Made by a program: the position numbers and the translations under genes. Below, piece after piece: positions 14,110-21,391 of a stretch of 21,391 bases of DNA. Position 1 is the first letter of the stretch. Each line of letters opens with the position of its first letter. The stretch is from Clostridia bacterium (GTDB taxonomy: Bacteria; Bacillota; Clostridia; Oscillospirales; CAG-272): the NCBI GenBank assembly GCA_900754175.1, contig CAAEBS010000123.1, positions 1-21,391 on the forward strand, given 5' to 3'. The notes under the pieces are model-generated. The model did not search any database. It saw only the letters and a list, made by a program, of their open reading frames with translations, and was not told the origin of the DNA.

Positions 14110-15594
14110 TTACTGGTAGCAGTCGTAGACCGTCTGCAACTTCTGCTTGATGGATTCGGCTTTTCCGTTGTACTCGGAAGCAATATCGGTGCTGTTGTTC
14201 TGAATCAGTTTCCGTATCATATAGGGGTAGCCGTCCAGATACTCGCCGAACATGATCGCCGTGTCAAAGCTTACGTAGTCCATCACGATATCCACCATGC
14301 GTGCGGTGTTGCCGTCCTTGGAATACCGGGATTTCAGAATGATATCGTAGAACTGATAATACACGGTGGTCGAGCTTTCCGCACAGAGGGCGTCCGTGAT
14401 ATGCGCCGTAAAGTCGTTTTCGCTTTCCGGAAGCGTCTTGGCAACGCACCAGAGCGTGTACTGATCGTTCAGCTTGGAAACGTAATGCTCCTGCCCGGCA
14501 TCAAGCTTCGGCAATGGAAGAATCCCGTAGGCGTCGCTTCCCATCTGGCTGAACTCGTCGAACGCCGAATAAAAGCGTGCGCTGACCATTGCCGCCTGTC
14601 CCTTGGCAAACAGTGCCGATTCACTCGTCTTTGTGATATCAAAGATCCGGACGCCCTGGTTGTTGTGATAGAAGTTGCAGAGCTTTGTGAGGATCTCCAC
14701 GTTGCTGTCGGTATACAGAGTGGGCGTTATTTTGTTCGCATTGTCACGGGAGGTAATGGAAATGTCAAAGGCAGGAAACCAGATATCCAGCGAGTTGCCC
14801 GAGGCGGACACGTAGCCGAACAGGTCGCCGTCGGATATCGTCTGGGAGTTGTCCAGATCCTCATAAATATCTTTTACAATGCGGGAAAAGTTTTCAAAGG
14901 TCCACTCGTTGTCGTCCACCATTTTGCAGAGGACCGAAGTGCTGTAACCAAGGTTATCCAGCCGCTCCACATCGTAAAAGGTCGCCATGGTGTACTGCAT
15001 TTTGGAAATGCCGAGCGAGCCGGTCAAACCGTACAGCGCCCCGTTGTAGGTCACGCCGTCGTTGACCTCCTTGTCCCAGCGCTCGGTGTTCAGGTCGATG
15101 TTGTCGCCCATACCATACCAGTTTTTGTACATTCCGTTGAGAATACCGGAATAAGCCATAAAAGCCATACTGCCGTAAAGATTCTTGATATCCACTCCGG
15201 CTGTGATCTCGGCATTGATCTCGCTGTTATAGGCGGTCCAACCTGCACCCTTGTATACCGCAACATCAACGTCATAGCGCTTTTCGATCTTATTGATCCA
15301 GTTGTACAACGTATCGTTGGCAAGGTCGCCGTTGATCTTTTCGGCGTCAAACTGATAGTAGTGATTTTCCGCTACCTTGATGCTGAATTCCTTTCCGCCG
15401 TATTTCGTCGTAGGGAGCGTATCCAGCACGTCGGAGTTCGGGTCGTAGCGGGAGGTGACCTTTTCACCCGAGGAACCGCCGTCGGTGGTCGTCACGGTGG
15501 TCTCCCCCGGTACGTCTTCTTTTTTCTTACATCCCACAGCAAGCGGCAAAAGCATGAGAAGCGCCGCCAGCATGGCAATGATCCGTTTTGTCAT
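14110..15594 (-). CDS. Extracellular solute-binding lipoprotein of an ABC-type importer (permeases absent)
   Basis: This 494-residue protein looks like a family 1 extracellular solute-binding protein, usually a sugar binder of an ABC importer. The lipobox LAVGC puts lipidated Cys22 after a signal sequence. A Thr/Ser-rich linker (about 30-50) leads to a two-lobed binding domain with KYGGKEFSIKVAE near 65 and, further on, GVTYNGALYGLTGSLG and AILFAKGQAAM-like segments (here SALFAKGQAAMVSARF) characteristic of the family. The start is ATG 15594, with AAAGGA seven bases upstream; the longer reading to 15618 adds no signal function. Unlike usual loci, no permease or ATPase gene is adjacent; the next gene encodes the MBL lipoprotein. 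It may share permeases encoded elsewhere or act as a surface receptor. Confidence 0.88.
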   Translation of the reverse strand: MTKRIIAMLAALLMLLPLAVGCKKKEDVPGETTVTTTDGGSSGEKVTSRYDPNSDVLDTLPTTKYGGKEFSIKVAENHYYQFDAEKINGDLANDTLYNWINKIEKRYDVDVAVYKGAGWTAYNSEINAEITAGVDIKNLYGSMAFMAYSGILNGMYKNWYGMGDNIDLNTERWDKEVNDGVTYNGALYGLTGSLGISKMQYTMATFYDVERLDNLGYSTSVLCKMVDDNEWTFENFSRIVKDIYEDLDNSQTISDGDLFGYVSASGNSLDIWFPAFDISITSRDNANKITPTLYTDSNVEILTKLCNFYHNNQGVRIFDITKTSESALFAKGQAAMVSARFYSAFDEFSQMGSDAYGILPLPKLDAGQEHYVSKLNDQYTLWCVAKTLPESENDFTAHITDALCAESSTTVYYQFYDIILKSRYSKDGNTARMVDIVMDYVSFDTAIMFGEYLDGYPYMIRKLIQNNSTDIASEYNGKAESIKQKLQTVYDCYQ

Positions 15595-15639
15595 AATTCT
15601 ATCCTTTCTGTGTTTCACACGCCGGGCAAAAATCTTTCA

Positions 15640-15777
15640 TCAGAACAGATCGCCAAACAAGATCGCATCCTTTTCGTCCTGATAATTGCCCTCGGTAAAG
15701 GAGACGGTACAGATGTCCTCACCGGAAACTGCAAGGAGAACTCCCGCCGGTGTTACGTATTTTTTCATTTCTGCCAC
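15640..15777 (-). CDS. Small 45-residue protein between the lamin-tail and solute-binding genes
   Basis: A short gene encoding MAEMKKYVTPAGVLLAVSGE and 25 further residues ending AILFGDLF. AAAAGG lies nine bases before the GTG at 15777, which makes this the best start; the ATG at 15768 gives a 42-residue version starting MKKYVTP but places the site 18 bases away. The gene lies 35 bases after the lamin-tail gene and 45 bases before the solute-binding gene, all on one strand. It has no signal peptide, no membrane helix and one cysteine. The pattern MKKY-x-P followed by a hydrophobic stretch and an acidic -ED- turn is, from memory, like small uncharacterised clostridial proteins near surface-protein genes. 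No RiPP maturation enzyme is present, so a peptide-product role is not supported. Confidence 0.6.
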   Translation of the reverse strand: MAEMKKYVTPAGVLLAVSGEDICTVSFTEGNYQDEKDAILFGDLF

Positions 15778-15812
15778 AGTACAGCACCTTTTCCTTTCTT
15801 TCATTTGCCTTA

Positions 15813-18074
15813 TCATCCGGCAACCGGAGCCGGGATTGTCAGCGTGACGGCCTCTCCGTACACAAGTTCTCCCGTCCCCGACACGGTGAACGGTGTTACC
15901 ACATAGCGAACGTCGCCTGCCGATGCGGGAATGTTTTCGATATGCAAAGCGAAAATGTACTTGCCGCCAAGCTCCTCCGCCGTTACGGATTCTTCGTTTC
16001 CGTCAATCTTCTGCAAAATCGACGTGTACACGTACTTGCAGCGGATCTCACGGACAGCCGTCTTTTCCCCTGCCGTAACCTCGATCTTATAACCGATCGA
16101 CTCGTAATCCAGATGATCCATGACCGAAACGAAACGCACGCTGTACGTTCCCTGTTCCGAAAGCGCCGTGGTTTGGTAGCCGTAGTATTCCGGCTGGAGC
16201 CGCTCATACACGGCGGTAAGCGTAAAGCCGCCGAGCACGTTCGGTACACTCTCCACCGGTTCGCCGTTTGCGTCTTTCCAGCCCGCAAAGCGGAAGTTGC
16301 CGATGTTTTCACCTGCCGCCGGTACAAAATCGGTGGCAAGGCGGGCAAGCTGAACCGACTTCTTGCCGTTCCTGTCAATAGTCGTCACGTCGATCGTGCG
16401 CCGACAGTCCACAGGAACCGAGCCGGCAGAGTTGGTAAGACCGGCGTCTCCCCGCTTGTCATTGACCCCATAACGGGCATTTCCCCGGCGGGTGACGTTG
16501 CCGTTTTCATCGTAGCAGGAAAATTCCACCGAGCAGTCCACCTGTCCCGCCTTATAGCACGGGAAGTCCTGACCGTTCATCTTGATTACCGTCTTGCTTG
16601 CGTCATGTGCCGCCATTACATAGGACTCGTACAGACCGTAGCTGTTGTTCCAGTCTCCCGCCGCCGCACATACCGGCGTATAATTCTCCGCATTGTCCGC
16701 ACCGGTGTTGGTGACCCTTGCGGTTGCATACATGACGATATTGGTATTGTTCAGAGAGAAATTGTAATCGTTGTAGCAGAAGAACGCCTTTACGTCCCCA
16801 CCGTATCCAAGCTTGTTTTTGATATACGCCCGGAAGGTATCCAGCGTTGCGCTGTTTCCTGCCGTTCCCCAACCGATCGCATTGGTGGGCACCAACAGCA
16901 TGGCGACCTCGCCGGGCTGAAGCACGCCCTCCTCATAAGCGGGATTGGTCAGCGTTGCCTGATATACGTAGGAGCTGTCGTTTTGCCCCTTATAGTATGT
17001 AAAGGTGTGTTCGCCAGGGTACATAAAGCCGAAATCCTTACCGGCAGAGCCGAGGGTGTTTTTGCCAATCCAGGGTTCCGTATCCCGGATCATGCAGAAG
17101 TCATAGACGTTGATCGGATAGGAGGCGTTGTTGGTCACCTCAATCCACTCGTGGTTTCCGCCGTTGGAAATACCGGACGCCACCATAACTTCGCTGATTA
17201 CAAGCTCCGGCACGTATTCGTAGATCTTCATGTTGTCAAACAGAACGTCCATACCGGGCTTGACGCACAGCAGGATCGTATCGGAAAGCATTGCTTCCGC
17301 ATACTTGTTGACCCAGTTTGACATCTGCCCGCCACGCAGGGTGGAAACCAGCTTGCCGTTCATGTAAACGCTGATGCCGTCGTATTTGTCCAGTGTAATC
17401 CGGACGTGGATTCTCTGCCCGTAAATGCACTTGGCGGTGTTCGGAGTATCAAAAGCGCCGTCGTTGTGCTCATATTCAAGATCATAGGGTGTGGTATACG
17501 AGGATGCGCCGTGCGTGGAATACAGATTGGAATTCCATGCGTTGCCGTCCCGGAAATAGTTGTCGATCACACCGCTGCTGCGGATGTTGGTGTACCAGTA
17601 CCGGTCTGCCTCTACGCCGTCCACCGTTGCTTTTACGTTGGCACCGCAGAAGGAAGCGCCCTGTACGGCACTCTGCCCGTAGGTGTCCTCGGTGTTGCGC
17701 TGATAGGTCATATCGTACTCGATCACCGTGGTGGAAGTCCGGATGCGGTCATCCTGTGCGACCTTGTAGTTGTAGGCATCTGCCCACGTTTTGCTTCCCT
17801 CCGACTTCGTATATTTGGATACGATGCGGAGCTGACCGTCGTCGGTTACCGAAAGCGTCTGATAGGCGTTTCCCGATCCCCAGCCAAGAGCTTCCAGAAT
17901 TTCCTTTGAAGATTTTCCCTTCAGCGAGTCGAAATCGTTTTCAAAATACACTCTGCCGGAGGTTTTCGTGCTGCTCTGCTCCGCCGTGTTCCCGTCGGCT
18001 GCCGAAACCGGCACCAGCGCAAGGAGGCCCAGGAGCATACAAAGCACCAGGATTGCTGAAATCGCTTTTTTCAT
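15813..18074 (-). CDS. Large secreted protein with lamin-tail domain
   Basis: This 753-residue protein has a clear signal peptide (MKKAISAILV... cut near VSAADG, residues 23-28) and no lipobox, membrane anchor or sortase motif, so it should be released or non-covalently bound. Residues about 40-288 look like a concanavalin-type beta-sandwich, with YFENDFDSLKG near the start and DVLFDNMKIYEYVP at its end, as in LamG-like sugar-binding domains. A lamin-tail domain follows from about 290 (ELVISEVMVASG, HEWIEVTNNASYPINVYDF). A short InlB-like beta repeat lies at about 592-623 (FRFAGWKDANGE, GGFTLTAVYE), then a beta-rich C-terminal domain. No catalytic signature is evident; binding to a polymer is the likely role. 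The start is six bases after the araC-family gene, with only a weak GGG ribosome binding site, suggesting coupled translation. Confidence 0.85.
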   Translation of the reverse strand: MKKAISAILVLCMLLGLLALVPVSAADGNTAEQSSTKTSGRVYFENDFDSLKGKSSKEILEALGWGSGNAYQTLSVTDDGQLRIVSKYTKSEGSKTWADAYNYKVAQDDRIRTSTTVIEYDMTYQRNTEDTYGQSAVQGASFCGANVKATVDGVEADRYWYTNIRSSGVIDNYFRDGNAWNSNLYSTHGASSYTTPYDLEYEHNDGAFDTPNTAKCIYGQRIHVRITLDKYDGISVYMNGKLVSTLRGGQMSNWVNKYAEAMLSDTILLCVKPGMDVLFDNMKIYEYVPELVISEVMVASGISNGGNHEWIEVTNNASYPINVYDFCMIRDTEPWIGKNTLGSAGKDFGFMYPGEHTFTYYKGQNDSSYVYQATLTNPAYEEGVLQPGEVAMLLVPTNAIGWGTAGNSATLDTFRAYIKNKLGYGGDVKAFFCYNDYNFSLNNTNIVMYATARVTNTGADNAENYTPVCAAAGDWNNSYGLYESYVMAAHDASKTVIKMNGQDFPCYKAGQVDCSVEFSCYDENGNVTRRGNARYGVNDKRGDAGLTNSAGSVPVDCRRTIDVTTIDRNGKKSVQLARLATDFVPAAGENIGNFRFAGWKDANGEPVESVPNVLGGFTLTAVYERLQPEYYGYQTTALSEQGTYSVRFVSVMDHLDYESIGYKIEVTAGEKTAVREIRCKYVYTSILQKIDGNEESVTAEELGGKYIFALHIENIPASAGDVRYVVTPFTVSGTGELVYGEAVTLTIPAPVAG

Positions 18075-18080
18075 GCTTGC

Positions 18081-18986
18081 TTACCCGTCAATATCTTGAC
18101 GTCCCTTTCTTGATGATTTGTTTTTTATTTCAATACCTTTTTCGTTTGTCGCCTCCAGCTTTACCCCTCGCTTTTTCTGATACTCCGTGGGGGAAAGACC
18201 GGTATGCTTCTGGAAAAAGGTATAAAAATACGCTTCGTTCTGAAAGCCGGAAAGATGCGCAACCTCACTCACGCTCCGCCTGTTATGGGAGAGCAGGAGA
18301 AGTTTTGCTTCGTTGAGCCGGCAAACGTCGTAAAACTCCCGGAAGCTGGACGCCGCATATTTCCGGAAATCCCGGTTCAGCTTGGAACGGCTGACCGAAA
18401 AATGCTCCGCTACGGTATCCACATTGATATTGTTCTGAAAATTTTCGGAGATGTAGCGCAGGACATCCTGCATATAGGAACCTTTCTTTCCGACCTCGTG
18501 CACTTTTCCGTCCGGGCAGATATGACACAGCCGTTTGAGAAAGAGGGTCAGCAGAAGCTCCTTTTCGTAAATATCCAGCGACGTCCGCTTTTCAATGCAC
18601 AGATCGGTGATCGCCCGCAGATCCTTTGCCTGCTCCTCCTCCATTTCAAAGAAAAGCACCTGCGAATTTTTCAGTTTTTCCGGCAGATACCGGTCGGCAA
18701 AGGTGTCAAAAAGCTTGGAATTGAAATAAAAACATATCTGATAATATTCTTGCTGCGACGGATCGGCAGACGACATGGCGTGGAGAATATACGGCGCACA
18801 CAGCACGGCGCACGGCTTTTCCGGGTAATACTCCTCGCTGTTGACCACGATATGCTGTTTCAGTTTCTGCGGGCAAAAATACAGTTCGTACCTCGTATGC
18901 AAATGGGAATAATTCATGAAGCCATAGGACTTTTGCAATTCTACGTCAACGTTTTCCCCTGAATTGGCAAATATTCTGATCGGCAT
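18081..18986 (-). CDS. AraC-family transcriptional regulator
   Basis: This 301-residue protein has an N-terminal cupin-type sensor (about 10-170, with SHLHTRYELYF at 27-37 and VLCAPYILHAM near 61-71) and a C-terminal pair of helix-turn-helix motifs (about 188-285). Within the latter are NINVDTVAEHFSVSRSKLNR and VSEVAHLSGFQNEAYFYTFF, ending in the AraC signature GLSPTEYQKKRG. Such proteins are usually activators that respond to a sugar or oligosaccharide. It is the first gene of a five-gene minus-strand operon with a sigma-A promoter at 19029-19057, and AGGAAAG lies nine bases before the ATG. It probably controls the secreted protein and lipoprotein genes behind it, and perhaps itself. The basic tail beyond residue 275 is longer than usual. 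A 6-bp inverted repeat lies at its 3' end (18086-18101). Confidence 0.93.
   Translation of the reverse strand: MPIRIFANSGENVDVELQKSYGFMNYSHLHTRYELYFCPQKLKQHIVVNSEEYYPEKPCAVLCAPYILHAMSSADPSQQEYYQICFYFNSKLFDTFADRYLPEKLKNSQVLFFEMEEEQAKDLRAITDLCIEKRTSLDIYEKELLLTLFLKRLCHICPDGKVHEVGKKGSYMQDVLRYISENFQNNINVDTVAEHFSVSRSKLNRDFRKYAASSFREFYDVCRLNEAKLLLLSHNRRSVSEVAHLSGFQNEAYFYTFFQKHTGLSPTEYQKKRGVKLEATNEKGIEIKNKSSRKGRQDIDG
18086..18101 (-). repeat. Short inverted repeat at the AraC-regulator/lamin-tail gene junction
   Basis: On the minus strand this reads CGTCAA-GATA-TTGACG, a perfect six-base-pair stem with a tetraloop. It covers the last codons of the regulator gene, 12 bases before the start of the secreted protein gene. 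AAAGGGA lies just 5' of it. Folding of the stem would bring that purine run nearer to the start codon, or could mark an RNA-processing site. Confidence 0.5.
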
Positions 18987-19028
18987 TTTTGTAATCTTTC
19001 CTGATATTTTATTTTCTGGAACGATTTT

Positions 19029-19057
19029 ATTATAGCATTATTACAAAGAGATTGCAA
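19029..19057 (-). promoter_or_regulatory. Sigma-A promoter of the AraC-led operon
   Basis: The minus strand has TTGCAA (19057-19052), a 17-base spacer and TATAAT (19034-19029). The regulator start codon is about 42 bases downstream. The -35 box is imperfect, which suits an activated promoter. A tandem direct repeat lies 12 bases upstream of the -35. Confidence 0.8.
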
Positions 19058-19069
19058 TACACAAATAGT

Positions 19070-19089
19070 GCATTTTTTAGCATTTTTAT
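19070..19089 (-). repeat. Tandem 10-bp direct repeat upstream of the AraC-operon promoter
   Basis: On the plus strand two adjacent ten-base units read GCATTTTTTA and GCATTTTTAT, differing only in the last three positions. On the transcribed strand they are A-rich and lie 12 bases upstream of the -35 box, a place where AraC-type activators or an UP element would act. Low sequence complexity makes chance possible. Confidence 0.4.
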
Positions 19090-19155
19090 TTGTTTTTGCG
19101 TCATATGTTTGTCAAAACACACTATATAACTTACACTTATATTTGATTTCATGTC

Positions 19156-19197
19156 AAAAAAGCAGGCGTCCGGTCACTTTCCGACTCAGACGCCTGC
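19156..19197 (-). terminator. Rho-independent terminator of the pyr operon
   Basis: A perfect nine-base-pair stem (GCAGGCGTC at 19162-19170, GACGCCTGC at 19189-19197) with an 18-base loop. On the minus strand it is followed by six T. It lies 32 bases after the pyrI stop codon. Confidence 0.93.
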
Positions 19198-19229
19198 CAA
19201 TCAAAATTCAGATTATCAAATACTCCCGC

Positions 19230-19655
19230 TCACTGCCGGAGATCCGCCTTTGCGTCGCAGTAAATACACCGGTACTCTGTCTTTTCCCGGTTGGTCAGCA
19301 CGAAAATGTGGTGGATCTCCTGCTCGGTGGTGGTGATGCACCGGGGATTTTTGCACCGGATGATATCGACCAGCTTCTGCGGGAGGGCGATATGCTTCTT
19401 TTCCACGATCTCCCCGCCACGGATCACGCTTATCGTGGCATTGGGAGCGACAAAACCGATCACGTCCAGGTCGATCTCCATGGTGGAGTCGATCTTGATG
19501 ATGTCCTTTTTCCCCATTTTCCGGCTCGGCACCTTGCGGATGAGGGCAACCGAGCAGTCGGTGTCGTCCAGCCCCAGCATACGGTACAGCTGCATGGAGC
19601 GCCCTGCCGGAATGTGGTCGATAACCACGCCGTTGCGGATACTGTCTATATTCAT
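19230..19655 (-). CDS. pyrI: Aspartate carbamoyltransferase regulatory chain
   Basis: This 141-residue protein is the regulatory subunit of ATCase. Its N-terminal domain (MNIDSIRNGVVIDHIPAGRS) binds the nucleotide effectors ATP and CTP, and its C-terminal zinc domain contacts the catalytic chains. The four zinc cysteines are visible as RCKNPRC at about 110-116 and CIYC near 131-134. The start is ATG 19655, which overlaps the pyrB stop (ATGA); a longer upstream reading in the same frame would run into pyrB. With pyrB next door this predicts an E. coli-like, allosterically controlled ATCase. It is the last gene of the operon, with a terminator 32 bases on. Confidence 0.96.
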   Translation of the reverse strand: MNIDSIRNGVVIDHIPAGRSMQLYRMLGLDDTDCSVALIRKVPSRKMGKKDIIKIDSTMEIDLDVIGFVAPNATISVIRGGEIVEKKHIALPQKLVDIIRCKNPRCITTTEQEIHHIFVLTNREKTEYRCIYCDAKADLRQ

Positions 19656-20569
19656 TTCCCCACCTCCAGAAGCTTCATAATAAGCGCCATACGGATGAAT
19701 TTTCCGTAGTACGCCTGCCGGAAATAGCACGCCCGGGGGTCGCTGTCCACGGCGGTGGAGATTTCGTTCACCCTCGGCAGGGGGTGCATCACGATCATAT
19801 CCGGCTTTGCCGCTTTCATCTTTTCGGCGGTCAGAATGTAGGAATCCTTAAGGCGCAGATAGTCCTCCTCGTTGAAGAAGCGCTCTTTCTGAACCCGGGT
19901 CATATACAGGATATCCAAATCGCCGATGACCTCCTCCAGCGAGGTACTCTGCACGTAAGGGATCCCCCGGTCCTTGATATATTCCTGCTTGACGAAGCTC
20001 GGAAGCTTCAGTTCCTCCGGCGAGATCAGGACGAAGCGGATGCCGCTGTACCGGGAAAGCGCCGCAATGAGCGAATGCACCGTGCGACCGAACTTCAGGT
20101 CGCCGCACACGCCCACGCAAAGCCCCTCAAAGCTTCCCCGCTCCCGGTGAATGGTGAGCAGGTCGGTAAGCGTCTGCGTGGGGTGGTAGTGCCCGCCGTC
20201 CCCGGCGTTGATGACCGGCACGGCGGCGTGCATGGAGGCGACCAGCGGCGCACCCTCCTTGGGGTGGCGCATGGCGATAATGTCGGCATAGCCACTGACC
20301 ACCGCCACGGTGTCCGCCACGCTCTCACCCTTTGCCGCAGAGCTGGAAGCCGCCTCGGAAAAGCCGAGCACGTTTCCGCCCAGCCCCAGCATTGCCGATT
20401 CAAAGCTCAGCCGGGTGCGGGTGGAGGGTTCAAAAAACAGGGTGGCAAGGATCTTATGGCGGCAGACCTCCCGGTATGCGTCGGGGTCCGCCATGATGTC
20501 CTCCGCCGTTGCGATCAGCTCCGCAATCTCCTCTTCGGTGAGGTCCAGAATATTGATGAGGTTTCTCAC
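19652..20569 (-). CDS. pyrB: Aspartate carbamoyltransferase catalytic chain
   Basis: This 305-residue enzyme joins carbamoyl phosphate and aspartate to carbamoyl aspartate, the first committed step of pyrimidine synthesis. Carbamoyl phosphate-binding motif FFEPSTRTRLSFESAM lies at about 45-60, HPTQTLTDL at about 128-136, and MHPLPRVNEIS near 262-272, all intact. The start is a GTG at 20569 that overlaps the pyrE stop (GTGA); GGAGG lies six bases before it. Length is typical. Its coupling to pyrI by an ATGA overlap should favour equal production of both chains. Confidence 0.97.
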   Translation of the reverse strand: MRNLINILDLTEEEIAELIATAEDIMADPDAYREVCRHKILATLFFEPSTRTRLSFESAMLGLGGNVLGFSEAASSSAAKGESVADTVAVVSGYADIIAMRHPKEGAPLVASMHAAVPVINAGDGGHYHPTQTLTDLLTIHRERGSFEGLCVGVCGDLKFGRTVHSLIAALSRYSGIRFVLISPEELKLPSFVKQEYIKDRGIPYVQSTSLEEVIGDLDILYMTRVQKERFFNEEDYLRLKDSYILTAEKMKAAKPDMIVMHPLPRVNEISTAVDSDPRACYFRQAYYGKFIRMALIMKLLEVGK

Positions 20570-21213
20570 GCATTGCCTCCGATCCAGCTCTCGTCGGCGG
20601 GGTTATCACGAAAAGCAAGCAGGCGTGCCACGTCCTCCTGGCGGATATATTTCTCCTCGGCGGCAATCTTTGCCACCGTGTCGAAATCGGTCAGGCTGAC
20701 ATTGCGGACGTTCGCCGCCGCCAGCCGCTCGATTCCCTTTTTCATTCCGTAGGTGAAAATGCTGACGATGCCAAGCACATCCGCACCGGCACGGCGCAAA
20801 ACCTCCACCACCTCCAGCACACTGCCGCCGGTGGAGATCAGATCCTCCACCACCACGACCTTCTGCCCGGGAAGAAGCCTGCCTTCAATCTGGTTCTGTC
20901 TGCCGTGGTCCTTGGCGCCCGAGCGCACATAGCCCATGGGCATTCCGAGGATATGCGCCGTGATCGCCGCATGGGCGATTCCCGCCGTGGAGGTTCCCAT
21001 CAGGACCTCCGCCTCGGGGTATTCCTGCCGGATGACCTCGGCAAGACTGTTTTCCACGTCGTTGCGCACCTCGGGCGCCGTCAGGGTCAGGCGGTTGTCG
21101 CAATATACCGGACTTTTGATTCCGCTTGCCCAGATAAACGGCTCATCCGGGCGAAAAAACACCGCCTTGATATACAAAAGGTCTCTTGCAATCCGATTTC
21201 CGATCTCGTTCAT
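20566..21213 (-). CDS. pyrE: Orotate phosphoribosyltransferase
   Basis: This 215-residue enzyme adds phosphoribosyl from PRPP to orotate, giving OMP. The PRPP-binding motif VVVEDLISTGGS lies at 120-131 and the mobile loop KDHGRQNQIEG at 101-111, both as expected; FIWASGIKSPVYCDNR near 26-41 is the orotate-side signature. The ATG at 21213 is chosen because AAGGAG lies seven to nine bases upstream and because this N-terminus matches the family; a longer in-frame reading to 21336 would overlap pyrF. It sits 28 bases after the pyrF stop and overlaps pyrB by four bases. Confidence 0.97.
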   Translation of the reverse strand: MNEIGNRIARDLLYIKAVFFRPDEPFIWASGIKSPVYCDNRLTLTAPEVRNDVENSLAEVIRQEYPEAEVLMGTSTAGIAHAAITAHILGMPMGYVRSGAKDHGRQNQIEGRLLPGQKVVVVEDLISTGGSVLEVVEVLRRAGADVLGIVSIFTYGMKKGIERLAAANVRNVSLTDFDTVAKIAAEEKYIRQEDVARLLAFRDNPADESWIGGNA

Positions 21214-21241
21214 ATCTTTTCTCCTTTTCTTCTTTCCGGCA

Positions 21242-21391
21242 TCAGCCGACAAATTCCCGTACACATCTTTCATACGCCGCCACCGGGTCGGGCGCCGCCG
21301 TGATGGGTCTGCCCACCACGATATAATCCGAGCCAATTTCCCGGGCGGCGGCGGGCGTCATCACCCGGCGCTGGTCGCCCAGCTCCCCGTC
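21242..21391 (-). CDS. pyrF: Orotidine 5'-phosphate decarboxylase, C-terminal end (runs off the right edge)
   Basis: The last 49 codons are present. They read DGELGDQRRVMTPAAAREIG followed by SDYIVVGRPITAAPDPVAAY and a short tail ending REFVG before the stop TGA at 21242-21244. The DQ-R-V-TP and DYIVVGRPIT segments are the phosphate-binding end of OMP decarboxylase, the enzyme that makes UMP from OMP. It is followed by pyrE 28 bases on, the usual clostridial order. The start and promoter of the operon lie outside the window, so its regulation cannot be judged. Confidence 0.93.
   Translation of the reverse strand, partial: DGELGDQRRVMTPAAAREIGSDYIVVGRPITAAPDPVAAYERCVREFVG

Noticed and set aside
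15640..15777. The small protein as a RiPP (modified peptide) precursor
   Set aside because: No radical SAM, cyclodehydratase, lanthionine synthetase, peptidase or exporter gene lies in the operon, and the C-terminal part has only acidic and hydrophobic residues without a core-like pattern.
12526..15906. A plus-strand open reading frame of 1126 codons opposite the solute-binding and MBL lipoprotein genes
   Set aside because: It is antisense to genes with signal peptides, lipoboxes and intact motifs, runs across the end of one gene and through the small gene, and its translation has no recognisable domain. In GC-rich codon usage such long shadows are common.
15750..17321. A plus-strand reading frame of 523 codons opposite the lamin-tail protein gene
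   Set aside because: It is antisense to a gene with a signal peptide and recognisable domains, and it has no ribosome binding site of note.
21214..21336. A longer N-terminus for pyrE
   Set aside because: It would overlap the 3' end of pyrF in another frame; the ATG at 21213 has AAGGAG and gives the standard PyrE start.

Overview
The window looks like chromosomal DNA from an endospore-forming member of the class Clostridia, probably an uncultured gut-type Oscillospirales-like lineage. The support is a partial dipicolinate synthase subunit A gene at the left edge, the Firmicutes-type rplU-prp-rpmA cluster with an L27 that carries a Prp-cleavable N-terminal extension, an ATCase with a PyrI regulatory chain, strong AAGGAGG-type ribosome binding sites and consensus sigma-A promoters. 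The taxonomic placement is inference. Nineteen genes are supported and all but two (the acyl ligase and its carrier protein) lie on the minus strand. I see no tRNA, rRNA, CRISPR array, transposase or prophage gene. No gene-free stretch exceeds 300 bases; the two longest (2654-2879 and 18987-19229) hold promoters and a terminator.

Left part (1-4910). The start of dpaA runs off the left edge. Upstream of it is comEC, a DNA-uptake channel whose C-terminal hydrolase-like domain has lost its metal ligands. A divergent promoter region at about 2700-2840 separates comEC from a plus-strand two-gene cassette of an AMP-forming acyl ligase and an acyl carrier protein, closed by a strong terminator.

Middle part (4930-10815). 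An orphan four-to-six-pass membrane protein sits behind the terminated ribosomal cluster rplU-prp-rpmA, which has its own promoter and a structured leader. Next is a three-gene operon from one sigma-A promoter: GH2 beta-mannosidase, GmhA-like SIS isomerase and ROK sugar kinase. It reads as a compact mannoside-use pathway in which mannose is released, phosphorylated and possibly isomerised by the SIS enzyme.

Right-middle part (10840-19060). A leaderless DUF11-repeat protein has a possible sporulation (sigma-K-like) promoter and a hairpin at the predicted 5' end of its mRNA. Beyond a strong terminator is a five-gene operon, in order of transcription: AraC-family regulator, large secreted lamin-tail-domain protein, a 45-residue small protein, an ABC-type solute-binding lipoprotein without permeases, and a lipoprotein ending in an intact ComEC-type metallo-beta-lactamase-fold domain. 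This surface and secretion cassette is the least conventional part of the window and the best candidate for an undescribed system.

Right edge (19156-21391). Pyrimidine biosynthesis genes pyrF (3' end only), pyrE, pyrB and pyrI follow one another with 4-bp start/stop overlaps from pyrE to pyrI and finish at a clear terminator.
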